DNA of 64,000 bases from Corynebacterium suranareeae (GTDB taxonomy: Bacteria > Actinomycetota > Actinomycetes > Mycobacteriales > Mycobacteriaceae): assembly GCF_002355155.1 (NCBI RefSeq), contig NZ_AP017369.1:2604001-2668000 (forward strand), read 5' to 3'. Positions 16,986-25,334 of the stretch are shown here, piece after piece (within the stretch, counting starts at the first letter, position 1; the number at the start of each line of letters is the position of its first letter). The notes under the pieces were generated by a model. It was not told the DNA's origin. It worked only from the letters and a program-made list of their open reading frames with translations, and did no database searches. The position numbers and the translations under genes were made by a program.

Positions 16986-18008
16986 ATGAATGATTTCGAG
17001 ACAACCTTCGATCGGATCTCTAAAGAGCAGGATCCAACATCTAGAAGCCGTGTAGAACAGTTCATTGTGGAAACTGTGCGGGCACTGCCCAACCTGACCA
17101 CAAAACAAGGTGCATCTTTGGCTATCCAACTGCTTGATGCACTGCAGCTCGCCGACACCTCAGGAAGTGCATCAGGAGCTACATCGGGATCGAAGGGGGT
17201 GGCGTCGAAAAGCAATCCCTGCCCACTTCCTGACACCTTCGATGCGCTGACCAGCCTGATTGCCCAGCTCGATGTGCGCAGCGACTCGGAGTGGCGCTCT
17301 TTTGGGTTTCAACCAACTGAAACCGCGCACCCACTTCTAATCGCCATCCCTGAGATTGAGGTCTTTTATCAGCACACTGATGTCGAAGCGTCCAGCGAAG
17401 GAGCCGTTGCCCCTGATTTCCAAGAAAATCAGGCGATGTGGCGTAGACGCCTAGGATCTGTCACCGAACCAAACCTGATCTATAAGGAATTTTCCGGCCC
17501 CGGCAAAGCACAACGCGCCGTCGAAATGCTGGGGAATCTGTGGAAAATTGGAATTGTGGTGTCCCGCGACACCGAAAGCCGACTAGGACTCACCCGCGTT
17601 GAATACACCCCCACCCCTGGCGAGGTTCCGGTTCCAATGATGTCGGAAAAGAACTGCTGGTACAGCATTCGAGTCTCAGAAACTCTGGGCGAAAACCAAG
17701 TTCCGGAAATTGTGCGATGCGTGGCGGAAATTTTCTGCGGCTACCTTCCACAAATGTGGCCGAAGACCCCGATCAAAGCAGGCAAACTCAGAATCCAAGA
17801 GTCTGAAGCTGCGGCCTATATTGCGCTGGCTAGGCTTGATCTTTCCCCACGCACAGGCAACACCACCTGGACAAACAGCTACATTTCACCTCGTCCACTC
17901 TCGCCCGCTTTCAGGTGGGATGTGGTCTTAGAAGCATCACATCAACTTGAAAACCTGCTGCGTGGAGACACCGGTCCAGTGACTGCCACACAACAAGCAA
18001 CTGGTTAA
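16986..18008 (+). CDS. Conserved-looking protein of unknown function (340 residues)
   Basis: A soluble protein with no signal peptide or membrane segment. The N-terminal 60 residues are helical, followed by a Ser/Gly/Ala-rich linker (about 60-80) and a mixed alpha/beta region ending near residue 330. AGGGG precedes the ATG by six bases. It does not match any family I know; a role cannot be assigned. GCGTCGAAAAGC, one of the recurring 12-mers in this window, lies in its linker at 17202-17213. Confidence 0.75.
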   Translation: MNDFETTFDRISKEQDPTSRSRVEQFIVETVRALPNLTTKQGASLAIQLLDALQLADTSGSASGATSGSKGVASKSNPCPLPDTFDALTSLIAQLDVRSDSEWRSFGFQPTETAHPLLIAIPEIEVFYQHTDVEASSEGAVAPDFQENQAMWRRRLGSVTEPNLIYKEFSGPGKAQRAVEMLGNLWKIGIVVSRDTESRLGLTRVEYTPTPGEVPVPMMSEKNCWYSIRVSETLGENQVPEIVRCVAEIFCGYLPQMWPKTPIKAGKLRIQESEAAAYIALARLDLSPRTGNTTWTNSYISPRPLSPAFRWDVVLEASHQLENLLRGDTGPVTATQQATG

Positions 18009-18053
18009 TCAAGAATTCACACACAGCTCATGTGTTGATAACTACGTGCCATT

Positions 18054-18104
18054 AGGTTTTCTGTGTTCAAGAAAATGTTCAAGAAAATGAATCACAGAAA
18101 ACCT
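18054..18104. repeat. 12-bp hairpin with a tandem repeat loop upstream of a secreted protein gene
   Basis: AGGTTTTCTGTG (18054-18065) pairs perfectly with CACAGAAAACCT (18093-18104). The loop is two tandem copies of TTCAAGAAAATG (18066-18089). The right arm ends 13 bases before the GTG start of the next gene, so it can act on that gene's leader or end the upstream transcript. Confidence 0.7.
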
Positions 18105-18117
18105 GAAAGTAGTTGAC

Positions 18118-19695
18118 GTGAAAAAGCGAAACGTCTTGCTGGCTCCGGTAGTTGCATCTGTTGTGTGCGGCACCATCGCCACCAGCATTGTTCCAACACA
18201 TGCTGCACCGACTGATAAGTCACCGATCGTTATTAATGAGGTCGAGTCCAACGGTGATCCAATCGGAGATTTCGTTGAGTTGGCAAACACGGACAACAAC
18301 AACTCCATCGATATCTCTGGTTGGACTTTGGTGGACGAAAAAGATGAAAACGCTGTTGTTTTGCCAGAAGGAACTGAAATTGAGTCCGGCGGATACTTTG
18401 TTATCTACACCGACGCCGAAAATTATCAATCGACCAACAACACCTATGGTGGCACAGACCATTTCGGTCTAGGCAAAGATGACACTGTAACTTTGCGTAA
18501 CGCTGCGGGTGAGACTGTGGATTCTTATTCGTGGAAAGATCTGGGTAAACACGCAGAGCACACTTATGGCCGCGTCCCCGATATGGTTGGCGAGTTCGCT
18601 GAAACAGGTGCGTCCACCCCAGGTGCTAAAAATATTGCAGCTTCGGGCTCGGAAGAGCCAGGTCTGGTTACCAACGCCCAGCTCCCTTTCCACGATGTGA
18701 AGATTTCCCCTGTGCACCTCGGTGGAGATTTCACTGGTGAAGACATGTCGGGTGTCGATTTCGATGCGTCAGGAACAGCATGGATCGCCAACAATGACAT
18801 CGGCAAAATCTACTCCCTTGCACACGACCCTGCTGATAATTCTTATGAGCTCAGTGGTCAGTGGGAAACTGCCTACCCAGAAGGTGGCGGACAACCAGAT
18901 GCTGAGGGAATTGTCGCAGCTAAAAACGGTGATATTTATCTATCCACTGAACGCGACAATGCTAATAAGAATGTCTCGCGCCCATCCATTTTGAAATTTG
19001 CTAATCCCACTGGCAAAGACGGCGTACAAACGGCTGTTGCAGAGTGGAATCTTTCGGAGTTCACCGGCGATATCCAACCTAATGGTGGCCTTGAAGCTAT
19101 CGCGCAGCTAGAAGACAATATCTTCGTTGTTGGCGTCGAGGAAACAGGCGACCTCCTCGTGGTCGACCTTTCTGCACAGGATCCTGTGTTGCTCCAACGA
19201 TATGAGTCCGCGTTCGAAGGCGTCATGGCCCTTGATTACAACGCAGCAAGCAAAAAGCTCAGCGTCTTATGTGATGAAGCGTGCGACGGCATGTCTGAAG
19301 TTCTTGACTGGGATGGATCTTCATTGTCCAAGTCGGATGATTTGATCTATGAACGCCCAGTCCAACTAGGTAATTGGGCTAACGAGGGCTTTTGTACGTT
19401 CACCACTGAACTGGCGTGTGAAAAGGGTGGCACTGTCACTGCTACGAGCTACCTTTGGGCAGATGACGCCTCCTCAAACGAGGGTACTTCTCTTAATTCC
19501 GCTCAGATCATCGACGGTGAATGCGACAACACACAGCCTCAAGGCAGCTCGTCCAATGAGTTTATCTCTGGCAGCGTCGCAGGCTCGCTTGCCACTTCAG
19601 TTTTGGCAGTTGTCGGCATTGCAGGAGCCCTAGGTGGATTTATCCAACAATTGCTCGCAGCGTTCCCTATGCTCCAGCAGTTTTTCCGCGCCTAA
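18118..19695 (+). CDS. Secreted lamin-tail-domain protein with beta-propeller-like region
   Basis: A 525-residue exported protein. A signal peptide ends near THAAP (residue 30). Residues about 37-150 form a lamin-tail domain (IVINEVESNG, FVELANTDN, ISGWTLVDE, GGYFVIY, DDTVTLRNA), an Ig-like module common in secreted nucleases and phytases. Residues 190-470 have repeated propeller-like strands such as GVDFDASGTAWIANND and DAEGIVAAKNGDIYLSTE, as in esterase-like phytase or SdiA-regulated proteins. The end has a hydrophobic segment that may anchor it in the envelope. The start is GTG with a weak site. Ligand and reaction are unknown. Confidence 0.75.
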   Translation: MKKRNVLLAPVVASVVCGTIATSIVPTHAAPTDKSPIVINEVESNGDPIGDFVELANTDNNNSIDISGWTLVDEKDENAVVLPEGTEIESGGYFVIYTDAENYQSTNNTYGGTDHFGLGKDDTVTLRNAAGETVDSYSWKDLGKHAEHTYGRVPDMVGEFAETGASTPGAKNIAASGSEEPGLVTNAQLPFHDVKISPVHLGGDFTGEDMSGVDFDASGTAWIANNDIGKIYSLAHDPADNSYELSGQWETAYPEGGGQPDAEGIVAAKNGDIYLSTERDNANKNVSRPSILKFANPTGKDGVQTAVAEWNLSEFTGDIQPNGGLEAIAQLEDNIFVVGVEETGDLLVVDLSAQDPVLLQRYESAFEGVMALDYNAASKKLSVLCDEACDGMSEVLDWDGSSLSKSDDLIYERPVQLGNWANEGFCTFTTELACEKGGTVTATSYLWADDASSNEGTSLNSAQIIDGECDNTQPQGSSSNEFISGSVAGSLATSVLAVVGIAGALGGFIQQLLAAFPMLQQFFRA

Positions 19696-19763
19696 CTATT
19701 TCCCCGCGGGGTTTGGCCTTATGATTAGCTAAAACCACTTCTCCGCAGTGAAAGCTAGTCGCC

Positions 19764-20150
19764 TTGCCCCCATCTTTTTTCAAGCGCTTCCGCAAATCCG
19801 AACCGGATCTTTTGGCCCTGCCTCCCCAGATCCGGGACGTTGTCGCGGAGGTGCTTGATGTATTTATGGCGGAATCTTTAGTTATTATCAACATCGATCA
19901 GCACAGCGCCACCATGCTTATCGACGCCGCCAGCCACCTTAACCCCACCCGCTTCACCGGACCCAAGGGCCGCCCGCTCAGCGTCATTCCTATTGATGAT
20001 CCCCGAGCTCGCCCCACACTTCACCCCGATCACGGGTGGATGATCCCACTTAGCCCTCCCGTTGTTGAGGAGCTTGTGGACAATGGTTTAGAACCGGGAG
20101 AAAAAGAATTAGAGAGCATCAACGTAGCTTTCATTGTTGATGCTCTCTAG
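19764..20150 (+). CDS. Unknown protein (128 residues)
   Basis: A soluble protein, MPPSFFKRFRKSEPDLLALP..., with a basic N-terminus and a compact alpha/beta remainder. I do not recognise a family. The start is a TTG with only GAAAG as a possible site nine bases upstream, so the true start could be slightly different. Its last codons form a perfect 13-bp inverted repeat (20111-20123 and 20136-20148), which may double as a transcription stop before the convergent CAP gene. Confidence 0.6.
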   Translation: MPPSFFKRFRKSEPDLLALPPQIRDVVAEVLDVFMAESLVIINIDQHSATMLIDAASHLNPTRFTGPKGRPLSVIPIDDPRARPTLHPDHGWMIPLSPPVVEELVDNGLEPGEKELESINVAFIVDAL

Positions 20151-20164
20151 CAGGTTTCCGCTAT

Positions 20165-20677
20165 TTACAGTGCGCGGAACACTACTGTGTAGCTTCCATC
20201 TGGGCGGGCTACAACTCCCACACCACCGCGGGTGATTCCCTGCTGCAACATATTGTTCTTGTGCGATGGCGATCCATCCCACAAGGTAACTGCACGTTCT
20301 GGGCTGCTGCAGTACGCGACGTTTTCATAGAAGTTTCCGCCAGCTGGATGTCCTGCTGGTGCACCGGAATCAGTGAGGCTTTGTGCCCATGAATGCGCGC
20401 CGGCAGCTAGGTTGGCATCTGCTGCCACTGCCCCCAAACCGTGTTGCGCACGATACAGATTGATTTGGTTCAATACCGCAGTTTCTACTGCTGAAGAATT
20501 ACCTGCGGCAGCTGGTTGTGCAAATACAGGGGCGATAGCTGGAGTTACGCCAAGATCGCTTGATCCCATGGCTGATACTGGTGAAGCGGAGACTGCTTGA
20601 AGGCTGGCTAGAGCGATTGCAGCTGTGCTTGCAAGAATTCCGACTCTTTTAAAGGCTGAGACTTTAAAGAAAGTCAT
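20165..20677 (-). CDS. Secreted CAP-domain (SCP-like) protein
   Basis: A 170-residue protein with a signal peptide (LASTAAIALASLQAVSAS) and a CAP/SCP domain over the last 110 residues: LNQINLYRAQHGLGAV, HSWAQSLTDSG, NFYENVAYCS and HKNNMLQQGITRGGVGV. Bacterial CAP proteins are extracellular and of mostly unknown function; some bind lipids or act as proteases. Some of the metal-binding His positions of eukaryotic CAP proteins are present (HPAGG, HKNN). GAAGAGGTG lies five bases before the ATG. It marks the left edge of the island described below. Confidence 0.85.
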   Translation of the reverse strand: MTFFKVSAFKRVGILASTAAIALASLQAVSASPVSAMGSSDLGVTPAIAPVFAQPAAAGNSSAVETAVLNQINLYRAQHGLGAVAADANLAAGAHSWAQSLTDSGAPAGHPAGGNFYENVAYCSSPERAVTLWDGSPSHKNNMLQQGITRGGVGVVARPDGSYTVVFRAL

Positions 20678-22018
20678 GGCACCTCTTCCTAAGTATTCTT
20701 ATCTGAGATTTCGCTTAACAAAGCGGGACAAGCCTAAGAATAGCTTAAGATTAGGAACTTAGCTAACTTTCTTATAATAAGTTAGATTGCAGAATATATA
20801 AATGTATTTTAATCAGGAAACCCCAGACAGGAAGAATTTTCATTCCGTCTTTAACGCTCAACGTAGGAGAATCTAAAGTAATAAAAAATTAAGCGTCGTA
20901 CTGACTACGTCGACTCTGAAAGATTTTTACTTAACTTTTACTAAGCAATCGCTGCTAAAATTTTTACACTAAAAATAAAAAATCTGCTCACTTTGAGATT
21001 CATTTAGTCTCTTACGTGACCCACCAGGATTAAGCCCTGCTTGGCAGGCACCGGCTACCCTACAACCCGGGACACGAAGGAGACTTGCCGATCATCGTTC
21101 TAAAGTCTATTCAACATAGGGCTCACATAAGAAAGTTGAGGTGTACGACACGAAGAATGAACAGGTGTTACTCCAGCAGATCCTCAGCGATCTCAGCACC
21201 AATGAATCGACACTGCATAACGTTCGCCTACTAAGCACAGCCCCCGCCACACAAAACAACAGTATCTACGAGCCATACGGATCCCCACGATGAGGAACGA
21301 AAACGCACACAGCTTTTCCGACACGACACCAAATTTCTGATCCCTCTTCCGGTTTGTGGACCACCCTCATCACCCTATTCTCATAGACGTTTAGGTGAGA
21401 GCGTTGAAAAATCAACCGCTCCCCCAGGATAAACGCCCCACCACCTAGTCAGTTCTGGGTGCTTAAACAAAGACACTCTGGGTAGAAGCATCCGCAATCG
21501 ACGTAAAGATCACTCTTAAACAAATTGTCCACATCATGTCAACGAAATAGCCGCCCCTGAATCCTATACGCTGGGCTTATTTTATTAGCAGCTCAAGGTT
21601 CGTCTTATTTTAATGCTGTAGGTCCTACTGAATGGGTGCCCCTCAAACCGTTGCAGGCCGGGTAGCACCTGAACCCGTCCTAGATTCCGACATACTCCCA
21701 AATGCTAACTACGAGAAAATGCTCAGATATTTTCGCCACCTCACGGCTGGGTAAGAATGCTAAATCTTCGGATTCTTGGAGTACCCAAACGCTTGGGATA
21801 TGTAGATGCATTCCGGTGGGTGCCGAGCCCATACTCAATACGGTGGGGCTGCCGTCCTACCACTCGAAGGACGACTTCGCGAAGCGTCACAATAGTAATT
21901 AATCAGTTTTACCCAGAAAGCGGAGGCACTCGTAACAACAGCATTACGTGTAGGCTAGGCCACACTCGACCGCACGACCTAGATTCCACAACAGATTAAT
22001 TATGTTTAGGAGACCACT
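20678..22018. other. Long stretch without a recognisable gene
   Basis: 1.34 kb. The first 250 bases are AT-rich and hold the CAP gene promoter. From about 21000 the base composition changes and only short, start-less frames remain (for example around 21700-22000). I see no RNA gene, transposase or phage sequence. It looks like decayed DNA of the island's left half. Confidence 0.5.
20930..20948 (+). repeat. Island left repeat (attL-like)
   Basis: CTTAACTTTTACTAAGCAA, identical to 26694-26712. Confidence 0.6.
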
Positions 22019-22996
22019 ATGCGAGTCGTTATTATTGGAGCCACAGGCAACCACGGTACTGCTGTGCTCAAAGCGTTGCAGTCCACCCATGAAGTTACAC
22101 ACATTACCGGTATCGCTCGGCGTCTTCCTGATGCTAACTTCAAACCTTACGCTGGCTGCGAGTGGGAAACTGTGGATATCGCTGCAGCCAGTACTGCTAC
22201 CGACGCAATCATTGAATTAACCGACATACTCCAAGGAACTGACGCGGTAATTCATTTAGCCTGGTTAATTCAGCCGAACAAGCGCCGAGAACTTCTCAGC
22301 CGAGTAAATGTGAAGGGCACCCGACGCGTCGCCGAGGCTATAGCTGCTGCTGGAGTGCCACGCCTGGTGGTCGCTAGCTCCGTAGGGGCTCATGCTCCTG
22401 ATCACAGCCGTAAAGATAAAGAAAACCCGCCTCTGCGGGAAGAGAATTGGCCCGCCACCGGCATAGCATCGACTCACTACAGCTGCGACAAGGCTGGTAC
22501 GGTAGCTGCGAATGCTGGCTGTATTGATATGGCCATGCAAGCACCCATGATGGATAGCTCCGGTGCGGTGAAGGGATTAGGTTGGCAACCACAGCACAGT
22601 GTGGCCGATGCTTTGCGCGAATTGTTTAACGCTCTGTGTAGTGGCCAAAGGGCTTCGTTTCTACCGCTGCGCCCCCGTGAACGGGTCCCTGTCGCCCCCT
22701 CGGGTGACATTCCCAATGAGATGTCGCAAGAAGAGCCTCTTCAGCTGCAACTTACCAACCACTTGACCGGGGCAACCGCAGCCACGGACCGAGTGGCACA
22801 TGACTACGTAGACACCCCAATGTTCGCGACAGTCTCGGCTTTGGCCGTGGAAATCCAGACGAAACGAGAATCTTTAAAAAATTTTATCCAACGATCAACT
22901 CTCAAGCAGATGTCATACCGACAGGCCGTCGCAGACGACGCTGAAAAGATAGGAAGGTTAAAGGACAACGAGCGGGTGGCAAGTCGCCCTCCCTGA
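22019..22996 (+). CDS. SDR-like protein with missing middle, fused to a second domain
   Basis: 325 residues. The N-terminus is an extended SDR: GATGNHG nucleotide motif at residues 7-13, DAVIHLAWL, VVASSVGAHAP and catalytic-type Y154-SCD-K158. Nine residues later the sequence jumps to CIDMAMQAPMMDSSGAVKGLGWQPQHS, which in this family comes about 100 residues further on, so most of the substrate-binding part is absent. From about residue 245 (LTNHLTGATAATDRV... IGRLKDNERVASRP) it matches a separate small helical actinobacterial protein family of unknown role, cut short at its end. AGGAG lies near the ATG. It may be inactive as a dehydrogenase. Confidence 0.6.
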   Translation: MRVVIIGATGNHGTAVLKALQSTHEVTHITGIARRLPDANFKPYAGCEWETVDIAAASTATDAIIELTDILQGTDAVIHLAWLIQPNKRRELLSRVNVKGTRRVAEAIAAAGVPRLVVASSVGAHAPDHSRKDKENPPLREENWPATGIASTHYSCDKAGTVAANAGCIDMAMQAPMMDSSGAVKGLGWQPQHSVADALRELFNALCSGQRASFLPLRPRERVPVAPSGDIPNEMSQEEPLQLQLTNHLTGATAATDRVAHDYVDTPMFATVSALAVEIQTKRESLKNFIQRSTLKQMSYRQAVADDAEKIGRLKDNERVASRPP

Positions 22997-23085
22997 CGAT
23001 GCGGCTCGAGACCGAGCTGACGCGCAGTGCAGTAATCGTTAAAAGGCGGGTGGGAAACTGTAATTAAGTCCTCGGAAAAACGCAG

Positions 23086-23232
23086 ATGGACCGCACGCCT
23101 TTCGCGAAGTTCCGCGATAACATCCCCGATCGACTCACAGTTTTAGATGAGGTACACACTTATGCACGTTCCCGAGCTTTATTAAAAACACATGAGGTCT
23201 ACAAAGATCAAACAATCCACCCTCAAGAATAG
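23086..23232 (+). CDS. Possible 48-residue protein
   Basis: MDRTPFAKFRDNIPDRLTVL... is open from ATG 23086 to TAG 23230-23232, nine bases before the next microprotein start. It is polar and helical. The site upstream is weak, so it may be a remnant rather than a gene. I do not recognise it. Confidence 0.3.
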   Translation: MDRTPFAKFRDNIPDRLTVLDEVHTYARSRALLKTHEVYKDQTIHPQE

Positions 23233-23241
23233 GAGCTAGAG

Positions 23242-23400
23242 ATGACTGACCCAAAGAAAAGGGCAAAAGGAGAGAACCTCGATCCTACGGAACCAAAAAA
23301 CGGCGATATAAATACCGAGGGTCCGAAAAATAATGCGGAGACTGTGGAGGAATGGGAATATGAGTCTTTTCCAGCCAGTGATCCTCCTCAGAACTATTGA
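23242..23400 (+). CDS. FPASDPP-motif microprotein (52 residues)
   Basis: MTDPKKRAKGENLDPTEPKN... is very polar and probably unfolded until its C-terminus, EWEYESFPASDPPQNY. The ESFPASDPP tail is a short motif I know from many small bacterial proteins and protein ends, of unknown function, often near stress genes. AGGAG lies six bases before the ATG. The stop is six bases before the start of the pncC-like gene, so it belongs to that operon. Confidence 0.65.
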   Translation: MTDPKKRAKGENLDPTEPKNGDINTEGPKNNAETVEEWEYESFPASDPPQNY

Positions 23401-23406
23401 TCAGCT

Positions 23407-23886
23407 ATGACTCTTACTAACGTTGCCACACAGATTTCCGAATTGGCCACCCATCATGGTTTTACTGTTGCCGTTGCAGAATCGTTGACCGGTGGAAAAA
23501 TCACTAGCCGACTTAGTGCTGCTCCGGATTCCTCTCGATGGTTGGCTGGAGGCATAGTTTGCTATGAAACTCGGATCAAATATGAGGTGCTTGGGGTGCC
23601 CGAAGGAACCCCAGTTATAACAGAAGCAGCGGTGAATGCCATGGTCACTGGTATTGCTGATCTGATGACTGCGGATGCGACCGTTGCTGTCTCGGGTGCA
23701 GGCGGGCCAAGTGACCAAGAAGGAAAACCCCCAGGCACAACGTGGATAGCAGTCATGGTCCGTGATGCTATTCACACTGAGCTACACCATTTCCGCGGTG
23801 AACCAGAGGAGATTCTCCACGCAACCGAAGAGCATGCCCTGCACCTGTTGTACAACAAATTAGTCGAGGCCTGCTCGACTATTTGA
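23407..23886 (+). CDS. pncC: Nicotinamide-nucleotide amidohydrolase PncC (CinA C-terminal domain only)
   Basis: A 159-residue stand-alone CinA C-terminal domain, with AESLTGGKITSRL (the family's catalytic-type Ser/Thr and Lys), GGIVCYETRIKYEVLGV, and AVSGAGGPSDQEGKPPGTTWIAV (typical TGIAGPGG-like loop, here SGAGGPSD). PncC deamidates nicotinamide mononucleotide to nicotinate mononucleotide, recycling pyridine nucleotides. Many CinA-like genes are carried on islands as second copies. It lies between the microprotein and the alcohol dehydrogenase genes. The activity is inferred from the family. Confidence 0.8.
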   Translation: MTLTNVATQISELATHHGFTVAVAESLTGGKITSRLSAAPDSSRWLAGGIVCYETRIKYEVLGVPEGTPVITEAAVNAMVTGIADLMTADATVAVSGAGGPSDQEGKPPGTTWIAVMVRDAIHTELHHFRGEPEEILHATEEHALHLLYNKLVEACSTI

Positions 23887-23913
23887 CCAACACTTCCCTA
23901 CCTAAGGAGAAAA

Positions 23914-25125
23914 ATGAAAGCGTTGACCTGGCAAGGAAAACGAAAAGTAAGTGTAGAAACCGTACCCGATCCAGAGCTTAAAACCTCCACGGATGCCATT
24001 ATCGAAGTGACGTCCACTGCTATCTGCGGTTCAGACCTTCATCTTTATGAAGTACTTGGGCCTTTCATGGATCCTGGCGACATCATCGGACATGAACCAA
24101 TGGGAAGAGTTGTCGAAGCAGGGTCAGCTACCCACCTAAAGGAAGGGGATCGTGTAGTCATTCCCTTCACGATCTCTTGTGGCACCTGCTGGATGTGTAA
24201 ACGCGGATTGTACTCGCAATGCGAAACGACCCAGGTGACCGAACACGGTTCTGGAGCGAAACTCTTCGGTTACTCCCGTCTGTATGGTTCTGTACCGGGT
24301 GCGCAGGCACAATACCTGAGAGTTCCACACGCTGATTTCGGCCCCATCAAAGTCGGTGAGGAACTACCTGACCACCGCTACCTCTTCCTAAGTGATGTTT
24401 TGCCGACTGCATGGCAAGGTGTGAAGTACGCCGGTGTCCGCGAAGGTGACACACTTGCTGTCTACGGTCTAGGCCCAGTGGGACAAATGGCAGCACGCAT
24501 CGGTCGGCATTTGGGCGCCCGGGTATTCGGTATCGATCCGGTCCCTGAACGTCGTGCAATGGCGGCCCGTCACGGTATCGAGGTGTTCGATTTTAATGAA
24601 GACACAAATGACGCTATCCGAGACACCACTGACGGGCGTGGTCCAGACTGTGTCGTAGATGCCGTGGGTATGGAAGCTCACGGTTCCTCTGTAGGCAAAC
24701 TTGCCCATCAAGCTATCGGTGTGCTGCCCGATGCACTCGGTCGGAAAATGATGGAACACGGCGGATTGGACCGCCTCTCGGCTGTGCATTCAGCTATCGA
24801 TTTGGTACGCCGTGGCGGAACTATCTCACTCTCCGGTGTCTACGGTGGACAGGCTAGCCCGATGCCAATGCTCACTCTCTTTGATAAACAAATTCAACTG
24901 CGTATGGGCCAGTGCAACGTAAAAAGATGGATCGATGACCTCCTACCGCTAGTAGAAGATTCATCCGATCCTCTAGGGGTAGATGACCTGGTCACACACC
25001 GCGTACCTCTTGTAGATGCACCGTCGGCTTATGAGAAGTTCCAAAAAAAGCACGACGGATGCATCAAGGTTGTGCTAGATCCACACTCCATCGAAGAGGC
25101 CACCGTGGATTCACCCCTCGACTAA
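23914..25125 (+). CDS. Zinc-dependent alcohol/formaldehyde dehydrogenase-like protein
   Basis: A 403-residue MDR-superfamily enzyme. The catalytic zinc region is CGSDLHLYE and GHEPMGRVVE, the structural zinc loop CGTCWMCKRGLYSQC has its four Cys, and the Rossmann motif is YGLGPVGQMAARIG. Length and the GPDCVVDAVGMEAHG segment fit the glutathione-independent formaldehyde dehydrogenase-like subgroup. The substrate is unknown. AAGGAG lies six bases before the ATG and the upstream stop is 28 bases away, so it ends the four-gene island operon. Confidence 0.82.
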   Translation: MKALTWQGKRKVSVETVPDPELKTSTDAIIEVTSTAICGSDLHLYEVLGPFMDPGDIIGHEPMGRVVEAGSATHLKEGDRVVIPFTISCGTCWMCKRGLYSQCETTQVTEHGSGAKLFGYSRLYGSVPGAQAQYLRVPHADFGPIKVGEELPDHRYLFLSDVLPTAWQGVKYAGVREGDTLAVYGLGPVGQMAARIGRHLGARVFGIDPVPERRAMAARHGIEVFDFNEDTNDAIRDTTDGRGPDCVVDAVGMEAHGSSVGKLAHQAIGVLPDALGRKMMEHGGLDRLSAVHSAIDLVRRGGTISLSGVYGGQASPMPMLTLFDKQIQLRMGQCNVKRWIDDLLPLVEDSSDPLGVDDLVTHRVPLVDAPSAYEKFQKKHDGCIKVVLDPHSIEEATVDSPLD

Positions 25126-25334
25126 CCAAGACACTGCCATGTATGCGGTCGCCCCAGAAAAACTTATCGTTATCTAGAGAGGAGCTTTAACCGCAGGTCA
25201 TGTTTAACAGCAAAAGGCGACAGTAATATTTCGTTCACTCCGTGTTCCCCGTCTCACTGACGGAATTCCTATAAAATTTTCCTGTGTCATGAGGCGGGTA
25301 TAACAGTCGAGGCGGGGGTGCGCCCGTATGGTGA

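Noticed and set aside
21702..21999. Short frames in the island's left half
   Set aside because: They are start-poor, overlapping and unlike protein sequence.
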